This document shows, piece after piece, positions 11,501 through 23,500 of a stretch of 64,000 bases of DNA; position 1 is the first letter of the stretch, and the number at the start of each line of letters is the position of its first letter. The stretch is from Chrysaora quinquecirrha (lineage: Eukaryota; Cnidaria; Scyphozoa; Semaeostomeae; Pelagiidae), in NCBI GenBank assembly GCA_014526335.1, contig JACTAT010000010.1:1965943-2029942 (forward strand). Direction: 5' to 3'. Under the pieces are notes generated by a model. The model ran no database searches, was not told the origin of the DNA, and saw nothing but the letters and a program-made list of their open reading frames with translations. The translations under genes and the position numbers were made by a program.

Positions 11501-14500
11501 AATGGAATACAATTTTTAACAACATTATAACATACAATTTTTTTTAATAAGCAACCGCTCCATAAGTAACTAGGGCTGAACTGACCTTAACCTTAAGCAA
11601 CTTGAGGGCTCAACTGAATTACTGCAAGCAACTAAGAAGTCAAACAATCAAGCTTATGCACTTTCTCTTGTTATTCGGAAATTGCTTGTTCTTATGTTTT
11701 GCATGTTGAAGTTCTGTAAGCTTATCCCGCTATGTTTTTAATTTTGGAATACATCAGATTATCTCACGCAAACGACTCTTGTGAACTTGACATTCATAGT
11801 AGTCCGGTTTTCCGTTGTGTTGACTAAGAAACGATGTACTAATCCCGCGCGATAAGTTATAAAAATAACAACGGAAAAAGTGATTCGAAGATTGATTACA
11901 GTTGATCAACCCCACCGTACTGAACATCCGCCACGGTACTCAGAGTCCCACGGTACTGAACATCCCCACGGTACTCATGATGCCTCCCCAACTGAACAGC
12001 CCCACGGTCAATGCCTCCCCACTGTACTCACGATAAACGGTGAACAAGTCATGAGCCTCCCCAAGACATCATGATATCCCTCCACGGTACTCAAGATGCC
12101 TCCCACGGTACTGTCAAGTACAAGTCAAGTCCCCAAAGCCTCCCAAGTAAGTCAGGAAGAAAAGTAAAGTAAAGTAGTCCCCAAGCAAAAGTAAAGTAAA
12201 GTTCATTAAAGTAAAGTAAAAGTAAAGTAAAGTAAAAGTAAAGTAAAGTAAAGTAAAGTAAAGTAAAGTAAAAAAGTAAAGTAAAGTAAGTAAAAGTAAA
12301 GTAAAGTAAAGTAAAGTAAAGTAAAAGTAAAAAGTAAAGTAAAGTAAAGTAAAGTAAAGTAAAGTAAAGTAAAGTAAAGTAAAGTAAAGTAAAGTAAAGT
12401 AAAAGTAAAGTAAAGTAAAAAGTAAAGTAAAGTAAAGTAAAAAGTAAAAGTAAAGGAAGTAAAGTAAAAAGTAAAGTAAAGTAAAGTAAAGTAAAGTAAA
12501 GTAAAAAGTAAAGTAAAGTAAAGTAAAAAGTAAAGTAAAAGTAAAGTAAAGTAAAGTAAAGAAAAAAAGTAAAGTAAAGTAAAGTAAAGTAAAAGTAAAG
12601 TAAAGTAAAGTAAAGTAAAGTAAAGTAAAGTAAAAGTAAAGTAAAGTAAAGTAAAGTAAAGTAAAGTAAAGTAAAGTAAAGTAAAGTAAAGTAAAGTAAA
12701 GTAAAGTAAAGGGAAGTAAAGCAAAGTAAAGTAAAGTAAAGGGAAGTAAAGGAAAGGAAAGCCAAGTCAAGTCAAGAAAAGTCAAGTGAAGGTGAGTAAA
12801 GTAAAGTAAAGTAAAGTCAGGTCAAGTCAAGTCAAGCAAAGCCGAGCTCAGCTAAGGGAATTCAGGCCCGATTAGAGACGAAGTTTCATGGAAATCCTAC
12901 TCGGCAGCCAATCCTCTTTCTCTGTTTTTCAAGATAATCATCCAACTCTCTCTTAACTCTGTCCATATCATACAAGGCTGTGTCATATTCCAAGTCAACC
13001 CCTGGGAGAAAAACAAATTCACAAGATTAAAATATGGAGGAAAATTCCTGCAAATTCCTCGAGGAAAATGGAAAATTGCTTTTAATTTGCGACTGTCAGT
13101 GATACAGAACGGGGTAGAATTCAAGAAAATGTCCTAGATTCAGTTACAGGACAATAATAGAGATGAGATGGCATGAATTTTCGAAACAGGTTTTGTAGGT
13201 TGTAGTAATAATCCATATTTGATAAGAATCATTACTTAAAAATAAGACAGGAAATATGTATCTTGACCCTCTTAGGCAGGATAACACCATCCTTTTTTGC
13301 TTTGTTGTGATCAAATGCATGCTACGAAAAGAAAGCAAAACTTGAAATAGGCTGAAGAAATTGCAGAGTTAAATGCAATTCAGTCTTGACTACACTTTGA
13401 TTAATTGCATGTTTTGAGTTGTTTATTCCGTGTTATTCCAACGTTTATCCGATGTTAATAGAAAAACATTGGGATAGATTCGTCAACAAGTGGCATACCA
13501 CAGTAGATGGGATTCGAACCTGGATTGCATTATCAGAGAGCAGAAAGGCACCAACAACTCCACTGAGCTAAAGAGCCCAGTGAAGTCATCGAGTAACTCC
13601 TCAAATCATTCAGACCAAGGATCTTATCCAGTTGTAGATTTGTCTTTCGGCTATAAATGAGGTTTGACTGTGGCGATGAACAAAATGTGGAAAAACTTAC
13701 TTTGAAAAATGCAAGGAACTCTGTCAGATCAGGAAAGCCAGCTAAAAAGGAAATTAGTTCGTTAAACTCGATTCAACGTCGAAGTGATTGCTTGGTCTTC
13801 CTATCTGGGGGTCTTTACGTGTTGGTCTTTCTACTATAGCGAGGTTGTCATGTCAAGTCAAATAATTTCAAGTCAAGTCGAGTCGAGTCAAATCAAGTCG
13901 AGTCAAGCCAAGCCAAGCCAAGCCAAGCCAAGCCAAGCCAAGCCAAGCAAGCCAAGCCAAGCCAAGCCAAGCCAAGCCAAGCCAAGCCAAGTCAAGCCAA
14001 GCCAAGCCAAGCCAAGCCAAGCCAAGCCAAGCCAAGACAAGCCAAGCCAAGCCAAGCCAAGCAAAGCCAAGCATAACCAACCCAAGCCATGCCATGCCAA
14101 GCCAAGCCAAGCCAAGCCAGGCCAGGCCAGGCCAGGCCAGGCCAAGTCAAGTCCAAGTCAAGTCAAGTCCAAGTCATGCCAAGTCACGCCAAGTCACGCC
14201 AAGCCAAGCCAAGTCACGCCAAGTCACGCCAAGCCAAGCCAAGCCAAGCCAAGTGAAGAAAAGCCGAGCCAAGTTGAGTCAAGTTGAGGCGAGTCGAGTC
14301 AGGTCGAGTCAAGTCAAATAAAATGGCCCGAATGTTAAGAAGAACTTCGTGTTTTAGAGAATTATATTAAGCTACCAAAAATTTTGGCTTTTTTGTGAAT
14401 ATATACCTTGGTTTTCGTCAGGTTTTTGAATTAATTTCTTCAAAAGCGTCGACCTGTTGAATAAAAAATCGCAGGAGTTAGATAGAAATTGAAAAAACTA

Positions 14501-17500
14501 CATGCAAAAGCTTTCAATTTATCAAAAATGCAGTGTTTTGGTGGACAAAATGAGTCAAAAATCTGACCTTAATTCTTCACATTCCTCTCGAAAACAATTC
14601 ACAATATTTCTAGCTTTTTCGATCCCTTCCAGTGCAGACAGTAGATCGCCTATTTTCCTCTTGCTGTGAGAAATCAAAAAAGGATCATGAACTTCAAGGG
14701 CTTGATGAAAAACATGAATAACCGTGACGGTCAGATTGCAAGATTAGGTAGGGAGAAGACCACGAGGTGAGTGAAAAAGACCAGAAGACAACAAACTAAA
14801 TAACAAACTTGTTAACTGATTAACTAATTAACAAGCTAACAAACTAACCAACTAACTGACTAACTGACTGACTAACAAAAAAACAAACAAACTAACTAAC
14901 TAACTAACTAACTAACCAACCAACTAGCTAACTAGCTAACGAACTAACTAACTCACCAAATAATTAACTAGCGAACTGTTGTAATCCTCCCTGTGAAAGG
15001 TATTAGTAGTACTGTTTTTACTGTCTATGTCACTTACTTGTAAATATCATTGTTGAACAGAATTTGCCTGCTCTCTGGGTGATTTTTTCCTTTCTTGATA
15101 GATCCCATTGCGTGAATTCTGAAGTAGAAGGTAAATGTAGCACGACAAAAGTAAAAGTAAAATATAAACATTAGTTGATTTTATGTTCATGCTCTTATAG
15201 AAATATCTGATGCAAATAAGAAATAAACGAAACCATTCAAAATCAGAATTCTACCTCCTCAACAATCGTTCCATGTCTGGCATGGTTGACATTATATCTC
15301 TTGCTTGCTTTACGACTCCATTTATTTCCATCAATTCCTCAACTGCATCAAGTCTGAGGAAGAAATTATCGGTGAATTCGCATATAAAGACGAAGAAATT
15401 ACTGGTAAATTCATATTACGTTTTATGTCTTTTTTATTTCAAGCCAGGATAATTTCATCACACCTCTCAAAACTTTTAAATGTTAGTTTGTGTTACTTCT
15501 GTTTGGCAAGACAAGAAAACAAGCAAGCAAGCAAGCAAGCAAGAAAACAAGAAGCAAGCAAGCAAGGAAGCAAGAAGCAAGCAAGCAAGAAGCAAGCAAG
15601 CAAGCAAGCAAGCAAGAAACAAGCAAACAAACAAACAAAGAAGCGAGCAGGCAAGCAAGCAATCAAGAAAGCAATCAAGCAATCAAGCAAGAAGCTAACA
15701 ACCAAGCAAGCAAGCGAGTGAGCAAGCAAGCAAACAAGCAAGCAAGTAGGAAAACAAGCAGCCATGCAGGCAAGCAAGCAAGCAGGCAATCAAACAAACA
15801 ATCAAGCAATCAAGAAGGCAAGTAAGGGAGCAAGCAAGCAAGAAGCATTCAACAAAGCAAGCAAGAGGCAAGCAAGCAATCATTATAGCAAACAAGCAAG
15901 ACAGAAAGCAAGCAACAGGTCAGGGTTCTGGCAGTTACGCAGCTGATGCAGACTAAGACACATTATCGAACAATCTTTGAGAAGTTAGGCAGAGGGTGAA
16001 TACCTTGAATTAATGGCATCAGGGTGACAAAGTGGGGCACAAATCCATTGTTTCAGCAGCCTTTTGCCTATGTATGCAAAAAATAAAGAAAAGACCGTTC
16101 AAACATATATATTCAGGGAAGGAAAATGCAGCTTAATGTTTGAGAAATAGAACACTGCAATATGTATCCCCTGAAACAAATCATTGACATAGTGTATCAA
16201 TGGGTGTTGAGAAAAGTGAAGGGGTGAAAACGCTGATTTACCGAATGGTGTGTGACAATGATCCAGTTGTTCCAGCAGTGTTCCTTCTAAGCCACCTTCG
16301 CCATTTTTTACAATATCCAGATTTGTTAATGAGACTCCATCGAGGATCTACCAGAAATGAAAAAGTGATTGTAACCGAAACGCCATATGAGAGAGTAAGA
16401 AATTGAAAACAATTAACTTATTTAGAGTTTATTTGAGTCCAATAGTGTCTATATCGCATCAAAGATAATCATAGTGCACTTTCAAGTAATAATAAGGCCT
16501 AGAAAGTCTTTCTACACTCGTATTCCACTTATTATTACCCATAATATAGGGTTTGTTTCTACATTATAATTGGGTTGGTCTGTAAAATCTCGGCGGCACA
16601 TTCCTGTCCATCAGTAAGCTATGTACCCTTCCCCTGAGACAGTGTCAAAAATGTTACTTTGTAGCACACGGCAGAAATAAGCAAGAGTTTTCGGGGACTT
16701 GTTTTTGTCAGGTTTGTGACGTGGCCAAACGGTCAAACTTTTTTTGTAAAGCGAATCTCCAATGTTTGACCGGCAATGTTTGATCGTTTGGCCAGGGTCT
16801 GCTGTTTCTGGATCTCTACATCTGATAGTTTAAAATCGAAGTTAAGTCTATGTTGGCCTAAACGATCGTGCATTCATTTTGAAACCATTCCAGTTGTATT
16901 TTATGCCATCCTTCTAATCATAAGAGGCTGGGACGTTTGCGAGGCTGGATACTTATTCGACTGTACATACAGAACAAGATGCTGAACAGACAAGTCATGA
17001 ATAACAATAATAAGTTATGTACCTATAGGCCTAACTAATGATAGGCCTTTTCACTATCTTAATAAGTTATCTTATACGACAATGTCTTCTTTAAACATAC
17101 CAATCTTTGGTTCTTTTCTGGAAATCCAACATGAATTTTAGGGCCAGAAACAGAGTCAACTGGAATATATTCCTAAAGAATGAAAAAAAATATAGCCCAA
17201 ATTATTATATCGGTAGTATCGTAAAACTATAAGAGTAATACTGGAATGGAAAATAAAATACCTCGAATTGGCACATTGATAGCAATTCTTCTTCAATTCG
17301 ACATCGTTTCAGATAGCTAAAAAATTAAGGTAAGAAAGTAAGGTCAAGTCAAATCAAGTTAGTCAAGCTAAGCATAATCAGGAAACGCCAAGCCACGCCA
17401 CGGTATGTCAGGTCAGGCCACGCCACGGTATGTCAGGTCAGGTCAGGTCAGGTCAGGTCAGGTCAGGTCAGGTCAGGTCAGGTCAGGTCAAGTCAAGTCA

Positions 17501-20500
17501 ACTTAAAGTCAAGTCAAGTCAAGGCAAGAAAAGCCAAGGAACAGTTTTTCAGGGCACAGGCCAACTGAATGAGCGAAAAGGGACCGAATGGGGATATCCA
17601 AATGATATAAATAATTGAGAAAACTTACCAAATACATGCGCCAAGTGCACTAACTGCAAGCTGGTATTCATCAGAGGCAGTAAGACCAAGAGTATCGGCT
17701 AGAATATACAAAATGGTTGCAGTTAGTTAGGCGTGATTTTCGAACTGAAATCTGTTATAAAAATAGTGCAAACACAGCGGGTTAACAACACCAACCGTCA
17801 GAAATCATTTTCTTCAGAACTTGGGGCCATTTCTAAATAGAAAAAAAAAGAAAAGGAAAATGAGTAATCAGTACATAAAGATAAGAAAGTAATTTAAGTG
17901 GAGAGTAATTAATGTAATACAAACAGTAAGGGAACCTTCGTCGTCTGTTCATCTGTTTTTGCTAAAGAGTCCTCAAAACCATTATTTTCCACTAAGTACT
18001 TCAGAGTTTTCCCGGCATCCCAAAATTCAGAACCTACAAACAAAAATTGAAAAAGGATTCAAGTCACAGCTTATCTACTCAAGGAGAAATTTAATTGGGT
18101 ATTTTTCTTTTAATAAGCGACTTCCTGCATATTACTTCCTGCGTTTCTGCAGATATTTTCAACGTTTATGGTAGCAGATTGCTTTTCTCTCTTTGTCTTC
18201 TATAATTCGAGAATTTGAAGAAACAATTGCTGCACTCCTGTCCTGAGGCAACTGCAATCCCGGTCGTTGCATGCGGAGAGGATCATAGGGTCTCCTTTCT
18301 CAAGATGTCCACCATCTTCCAGAAAAATATCGCGCAGACCAAGACCTCCTTGAAAAGGTCTATTGCCAGTATTTTGGCAGATTTTCGTGGCCGGTTCCAG
18401 GGCCCAAAAAGACTTGATGGTTGAGATTCGAGTAAATTCGATAGGGGCCGGGGGCTTGTATGAAGCAGAAAATGTTGGACGGGCAATGTTTTGTGAGGTG
18501 GCAAATTGCAAATGTTTGATCAACAATGTTTGATCGTCGGGCAAGGGCCTTAGGGAATATTTTCATAAACAGAAACATAAGCTTATAAAGCTGAAAATAT
18601 CAAGGAATGCAGTCAATACCAAAATAAAACAAACAAGAATGAGAAGAATACACATACCAGGTGCAAGCGGCTCTTTGATGATTGATATAAGCTCATGATG
18701 TAGAATGTTTTGAGTCTTATGACTTTGTTGATTTCTTTCGAATAAAATCTTAAAAAACGAGAGCATAAAAATGAAGATATATTCTTTGTTGTCAACTCTA
18801 AAATTAGGATACGTTAAGCCTTGGCAAACGGTCAAACATTGCTTGTAAAACAAATTTCAGATTTTTGACCAACAATGTTTGATCGTTTGGCCATGACCTT
18901 AGTCAAACATCTGAGATTTGTTTTACAAGCAATGTTTGACCGTTTGAACACGTCACAAACATTGCTTAACAACAGAATTCATTCAGCATTATTTTTGAAA
19001 ACTTCAGAAACTTCAAAAACATTATGCTTGAATCAACAAAAATGTGTTTGAAGAGCAATGTTTTGTGAAGTCAAACAATCAAACATTGTGCTTGGAAACA
19101 TAACTTCAAATGTTTGACAAACAATGTTTGATTGTTTGGACAGGTCTTGAAAACAGTAGAGGAAACAGGCATGAAAAATAACTAGACAAAAACAAAGCGA
19201 TAATAAACAAATGAAAGGGTTACTGTCACTTTTATGGCCTAATCAAGCTCGTTTATTGTGACAGGAGTTCAATGAGACGGGGGTTCAATCCCCAACCACG
19301 GCAGCATAGATGCCAGAGCCGATGCCTGAATGGTTTGTATACTGATGAGACCAAAGTACCCGGGGGATACTTAATATAATTTGGTTACGAGAATGTACAC
19401 ATGGGTATGATTGTAGCCAAATCTTCACATACTAAAAGGGTTGGAAATACAAGAAAACTAAAAAATTACCCTTTATTTGAGTACGATTATAGTGCTAATA
19501 TCGCGTCGTAGATGTTCGTCGTGAAATTTTAAGCAATAAGATGGCTTAGAAAGATTTATTATTCTCATATTCAGCTGATTATTAACCATAATATAGGGTC
19601 TGTGCCCTGTCAGTGATTACAAAATGAGTGGGTGGGTCTGTAGAATCTCGGCGGGACATCCCCATCCATAAGACATTTACCCCCTCTGGACCAAAGTAGC
19701 TGGCGCTTACTACATTTTTTCGCTTTCATAAATGAATTTTAGATTTCAAACCTGTACTGGGGGGTAATGTGATATCAATGTTCGAAATCTTGAGCATTGT
19801 CTGTCGTCTTTGAATTGGCCAATCTAGGATGTAGAAAATGGAGTTTTAACTTTAAGCCAATAAAGAATAATAAATTTGCATAAAATCGCTTATTGAAAAG
19901 CGTTAGAGAAGAGTTGTTAATCTTCAGAGGGGTGAATCTTTTAAATTCGACATGACAGCAAGAAAATATGGAAGGGAAAGTATCCTTTAAATTCGAAACG
20001 ACAGCAAGAAAATATGGAAGGGAAAGTGTGGAAAGAAAAATGGCTTACATGAAACTTTCCGATCGATGTATCCAAAAAGCAGACTCCAAAAGTACTTTCA
20101 GCTCCGTCATTAGAACTCTAAAATAAAAGAAATAAAATTCAATTGTCTTAAATTATATTTACTCCATGTTTACTTTTTTTTTAAGAAGGCTAAGCCCTGG
20201 CTAAGCTCGAGCGCCATTTCACTCTTTAACAAGGCGTGCGTGATTCCTGGTGAAACAAAAGCATTTTCTTTCAAGGGATTCGTATGAAAACTAAATCTGA
20301 GCAAACCGTGTACGAAATTCGAAAAAGCAAATTGCTCTTTGGCCAAGCTTAGTAATAACCTTAGGAGGCCTCTATCTTATTCTAAACCACCTCATGCCCT
20401 TTTCAAAACTTTCAAAACCGAGGGGCGATTCACTCTTTTGAAATCTCGTGCACTCTAGCTGGAAAACCTATCGTTTTCATGGATATCCCTTAGAAAGTTC

Positions 20501-23500
20501 TTATAAGAAAAACGTTTATTTCTAGTTGAGCAATATCTGACCGTTTAACCACATCATAAAGGCCATAAACATTGTTTAACAAACAGAATTCGCTAAGCAA
20601 TATTATTGAAAACTTTGTTGTTCGGCCATGGCATTAAAATAGAGGAAACTGACAGTGAATCAGTTTGTCAATTAAAACAAACCCTTTCGCAAAATGCAAG
20701 TAAAAATGACGATTCGCTGTCCATGGACTGTCCTTCAATATAACTGTATGTTTTCGTCCCTAGACAAAAAAGAAAGAGAATCAGTTCAACGTCTCAACTG
20801 TTGCTGTTTGATGCAATTGTTTTTAGTGAAAGAATATTTTAAATCACGTACCTTTAGTGGTTACTCCGACCAGTTCTCTTGCCACAACTTTAGCACTGCC
20901 TGGTTCTAAAAAATATGTTAAATAATAAATAATACTAGGGATTATAAAGATGCAACTTTATGCAATCTCTTTTAAATAGCTCTTGCTAGCAAAACTATAC
21001 ACTGGTAAAAAAACTATACATTTGTCCAAATACGGTTAGAAAATTAGCGTTTAAAATGAAAATCATGTGGACGGAGAATTATTTTAAACATGGAGCAATG
21101 AATCCGTAGTATTCTCGCTAAAACCTACCCTGGGTTCAAGAAGCAAAAAAGGTGCTGGAAGCAATATGGCGGGGCAGTGGCCAGTGAGAGCAGAAGCGAC
21201 AAATTCAGGGTAAATCGATAGGAAAATCAAAGAATTTCGAAACTTTTATGGGGGCAAGGAAAGCAATTACCCAAGCTGTCCCCCTGAGAGGCAAATATGT
21301 TTCCTAACTGTCTCCTGTCGGCTGTAACTTGTTAGTCGGCCGAATAATTGTTAGTCAGTCAGTAATCTCAATTCGAGTATTACGTGTGATTTCCTGCCTT
21401 TATCTTAACTACTCAATGGCTATGGCTCTTGTACCCAGGGTGGCTAATGACCAAACTTCTTCATTAAGCAATATTTAAACATAGGAAACAAAACTTACTT
21501 TTAGCACATCTTTCGCTCATCATCTGGGGTGTTTCAGTCTGTTCAATCCTAGCCACCCTGCAAAGAACATAGAAATCAACAATTGAAATCCAAATAGCAA
21601 AATGTTTGATTAAGAAATCTAAGACCCTGGCTCAACGATCAAACACTATTGGTCAAACATTTTAGATTTGCTTTATAAACAATGTTTGACTGTTTGGCCA
21701 AGTCAAAAAACATTGCTTGACGAGGAATATTTTAGTACCTTTTTTAAAGAAGTCAAAAATTTTTGAAAATGTTTTTTGACATGGTCACGTTCAAACATTT
21801 TCCTTGACAAGCAAATCTCAAATGTTTGACAAAAAGGTTTGATCGTTTGGCCAGGGCCTAACGAAAGGACTTTTTATTTCAAATGGACAAAGCATTTTCA
21901 AAATGTTTCTTTACTTGAAGCCCTTTTGCACCAGTATATCAGCGTAACGTGAAAATCCAATCTCTGGAAAACCACAGTGAGCTGCTTTTCCCTGCCAACA
22001 AGAATAACGAAATAAACTCTTGAGTTCTTCAAGAAGCTGTTTAGATTTTTAGGAAGGACTATCAGTAGTTTGTTATAGACAAATTGAATTTCTGATTGCC
22101 TTAGGTGTTTGGGTAATACTTGGTAATTTGGATTTTTAATCCATATCACCCCTGTTATGATCCTTCACACAATCCCTCCAGCATTACCCTATGGCACGAG
22201 CAGAAGCCCTCAAAGTTTGTATTATAAGTAAGTTTAAGGCTTTTAGACAAGAGACATTCATACAGGCCTCTGGCCTACTTCTATGAATAATCATATTAAA
22301 TACAACCCGTCAAAGATTGGAGCTTCTATATAACGGATACCTCTGGATGCCAACGCTATTGTTCATCATAGAGACATGTCCGCTTATACGGATGTTGTTT
22401 TTACAATATTTAGCTTCGATAGACTTACCTTCATAAACAAGATTCCAAGTTCTTTTACTCCGATCATAGCATCCATATGGTACAGTTCATAGAATTTTCC
22501 AAGCTGAAAAACATCAAGATATATCACCAATAAGTCTTGTTTCAAAGCATCGCTTTAGGCTGACCTTCACCCTTAATGCTTCCACTCCATGCAGTTTGGT
22601 TCGATATAGACATATTAGACAACTATACGGCATAAGTATGACAAATAAATAATAAATGCATCAAAACAACGAGACTATTACCTTGAAGAACATGATCGTG
22701 TCAAAGTTGTCTCTTTTCAACTGCCACCACTGTTTCATGGCCTACAAAAAGGAAATGACAGAAAAGAAGCTTGAAAAATACAACACTATTGCCTTTTCTG
22801 TGACATGGTATTGTCTAATCATTTCAGTAAGCGATATGTGAATTTATTCGAACTTAACATCAAGGCCGTTTCTGACACCTTATTAGACATGATAATCGCC
22901 AATTATCATGACAAGTATTTATAAATATCAAGCCTCATGTCATGTAAATGTCATGTCTAACAAAGCGATATATGTTTCTTACAAATACTTTTTGTACGAA
23001 GTCATATCGTAGAAAGTGGTCTTTCCTAGTCTTTGTAGCTATATAAGGGGGCGTCGGTCATATCCATACCATATGAAACAACGTAGACAACCAGGAATCC
23101 CTCATATTTTCTACTTCTTGCCCCCCTCCCCAGCTAACCAAAAATCGTGCAGCAGTTCCTGTGAATCGAACGAAATCAGACTTTCACAAGTATTTACTTA
23201 CTGGAGTAACGTCTTTCGATTTCAAGAAGGACTCAGGTACCTTTGAAGAAGAAAAACTTTAGGCCATGCACAGTTCTAAAAGTTCTAACAAAAAAGCAAA
23301 ACGGCTAGAAATTGTACAAAATCAATTAAAGATGCTGTGGCCACCTGATATAATCCAGCTAGCTTGAGGCTTAGGGAGCTTAGTGAGGACGTGGTTCGAG
23401 CTCAACCACAATGGTGTGACAGCCAGGATCGAGGTCTCCTTAGCTCATCTAGTTCTGAGATTCTAGCGATTGGCGCTAAATACACCATTTCACCTTCCCC

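Larger units (their letters stand above)
12901..19823 (-). other. MSH6: MSH6 exon map, exons 15-30
   Basis: 15 19752-19823; 16 18658-18748; 17 17936-18033 (weak donor GTTCCC); 18 17796-17832; 19 17629-17698; 20 17262-17316; 21 17101-17172; 22 16242-16347; 23 16004-16067 ([13 protein letters not shown]); 24 15255-15353; 25 15038-15118; 26 14568-14663; 27 14407-14453; 28 13701-13741 (AGFPDLTEF); 29 13268-13321 ([11 protein letters not shown]); 30 12901-13001. The frame of exon 30 that matches MSH6 ([13 protein letters not shown]) needs one extra base at its junction with exon 29. Confidence 0.85.

Noticed and set aside
12091..12785. Three overlapping 170-224 residue minus-strand ORFs of YFTLL repeats
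   Set aside because: They translate the AAAGT pentanucleotide array in MSH6 intron 30; pentamers give periodic ORFs in every frame.
13490..13600. Functional tRNA gene
   Set aside because: A and B boxes are present, but the acceptor and anticodon stems do not pair properly, and a related copy occurs at 6545; SINE-derived is the better call.
13784..14321. KPSQA, GLAWL and related ORFs
   Set aside because: Products of the CCAAG pentamer array inside MSH6 intron 27.
15305..15946. QASK/CLLAC repeat ORFs
   Set aside because: Products of the AAGC tetranucleotide array; MSH6 exon 24 overlaps only the left edge, on the other strand.
18200..18544. 114-residue minus-strand ORF in MSH6 intron 16
   Set aside because: No recognisable domain, intronic position, and overlapping ORFs on both strands of GC-richer DNA; possibly an old insertion.
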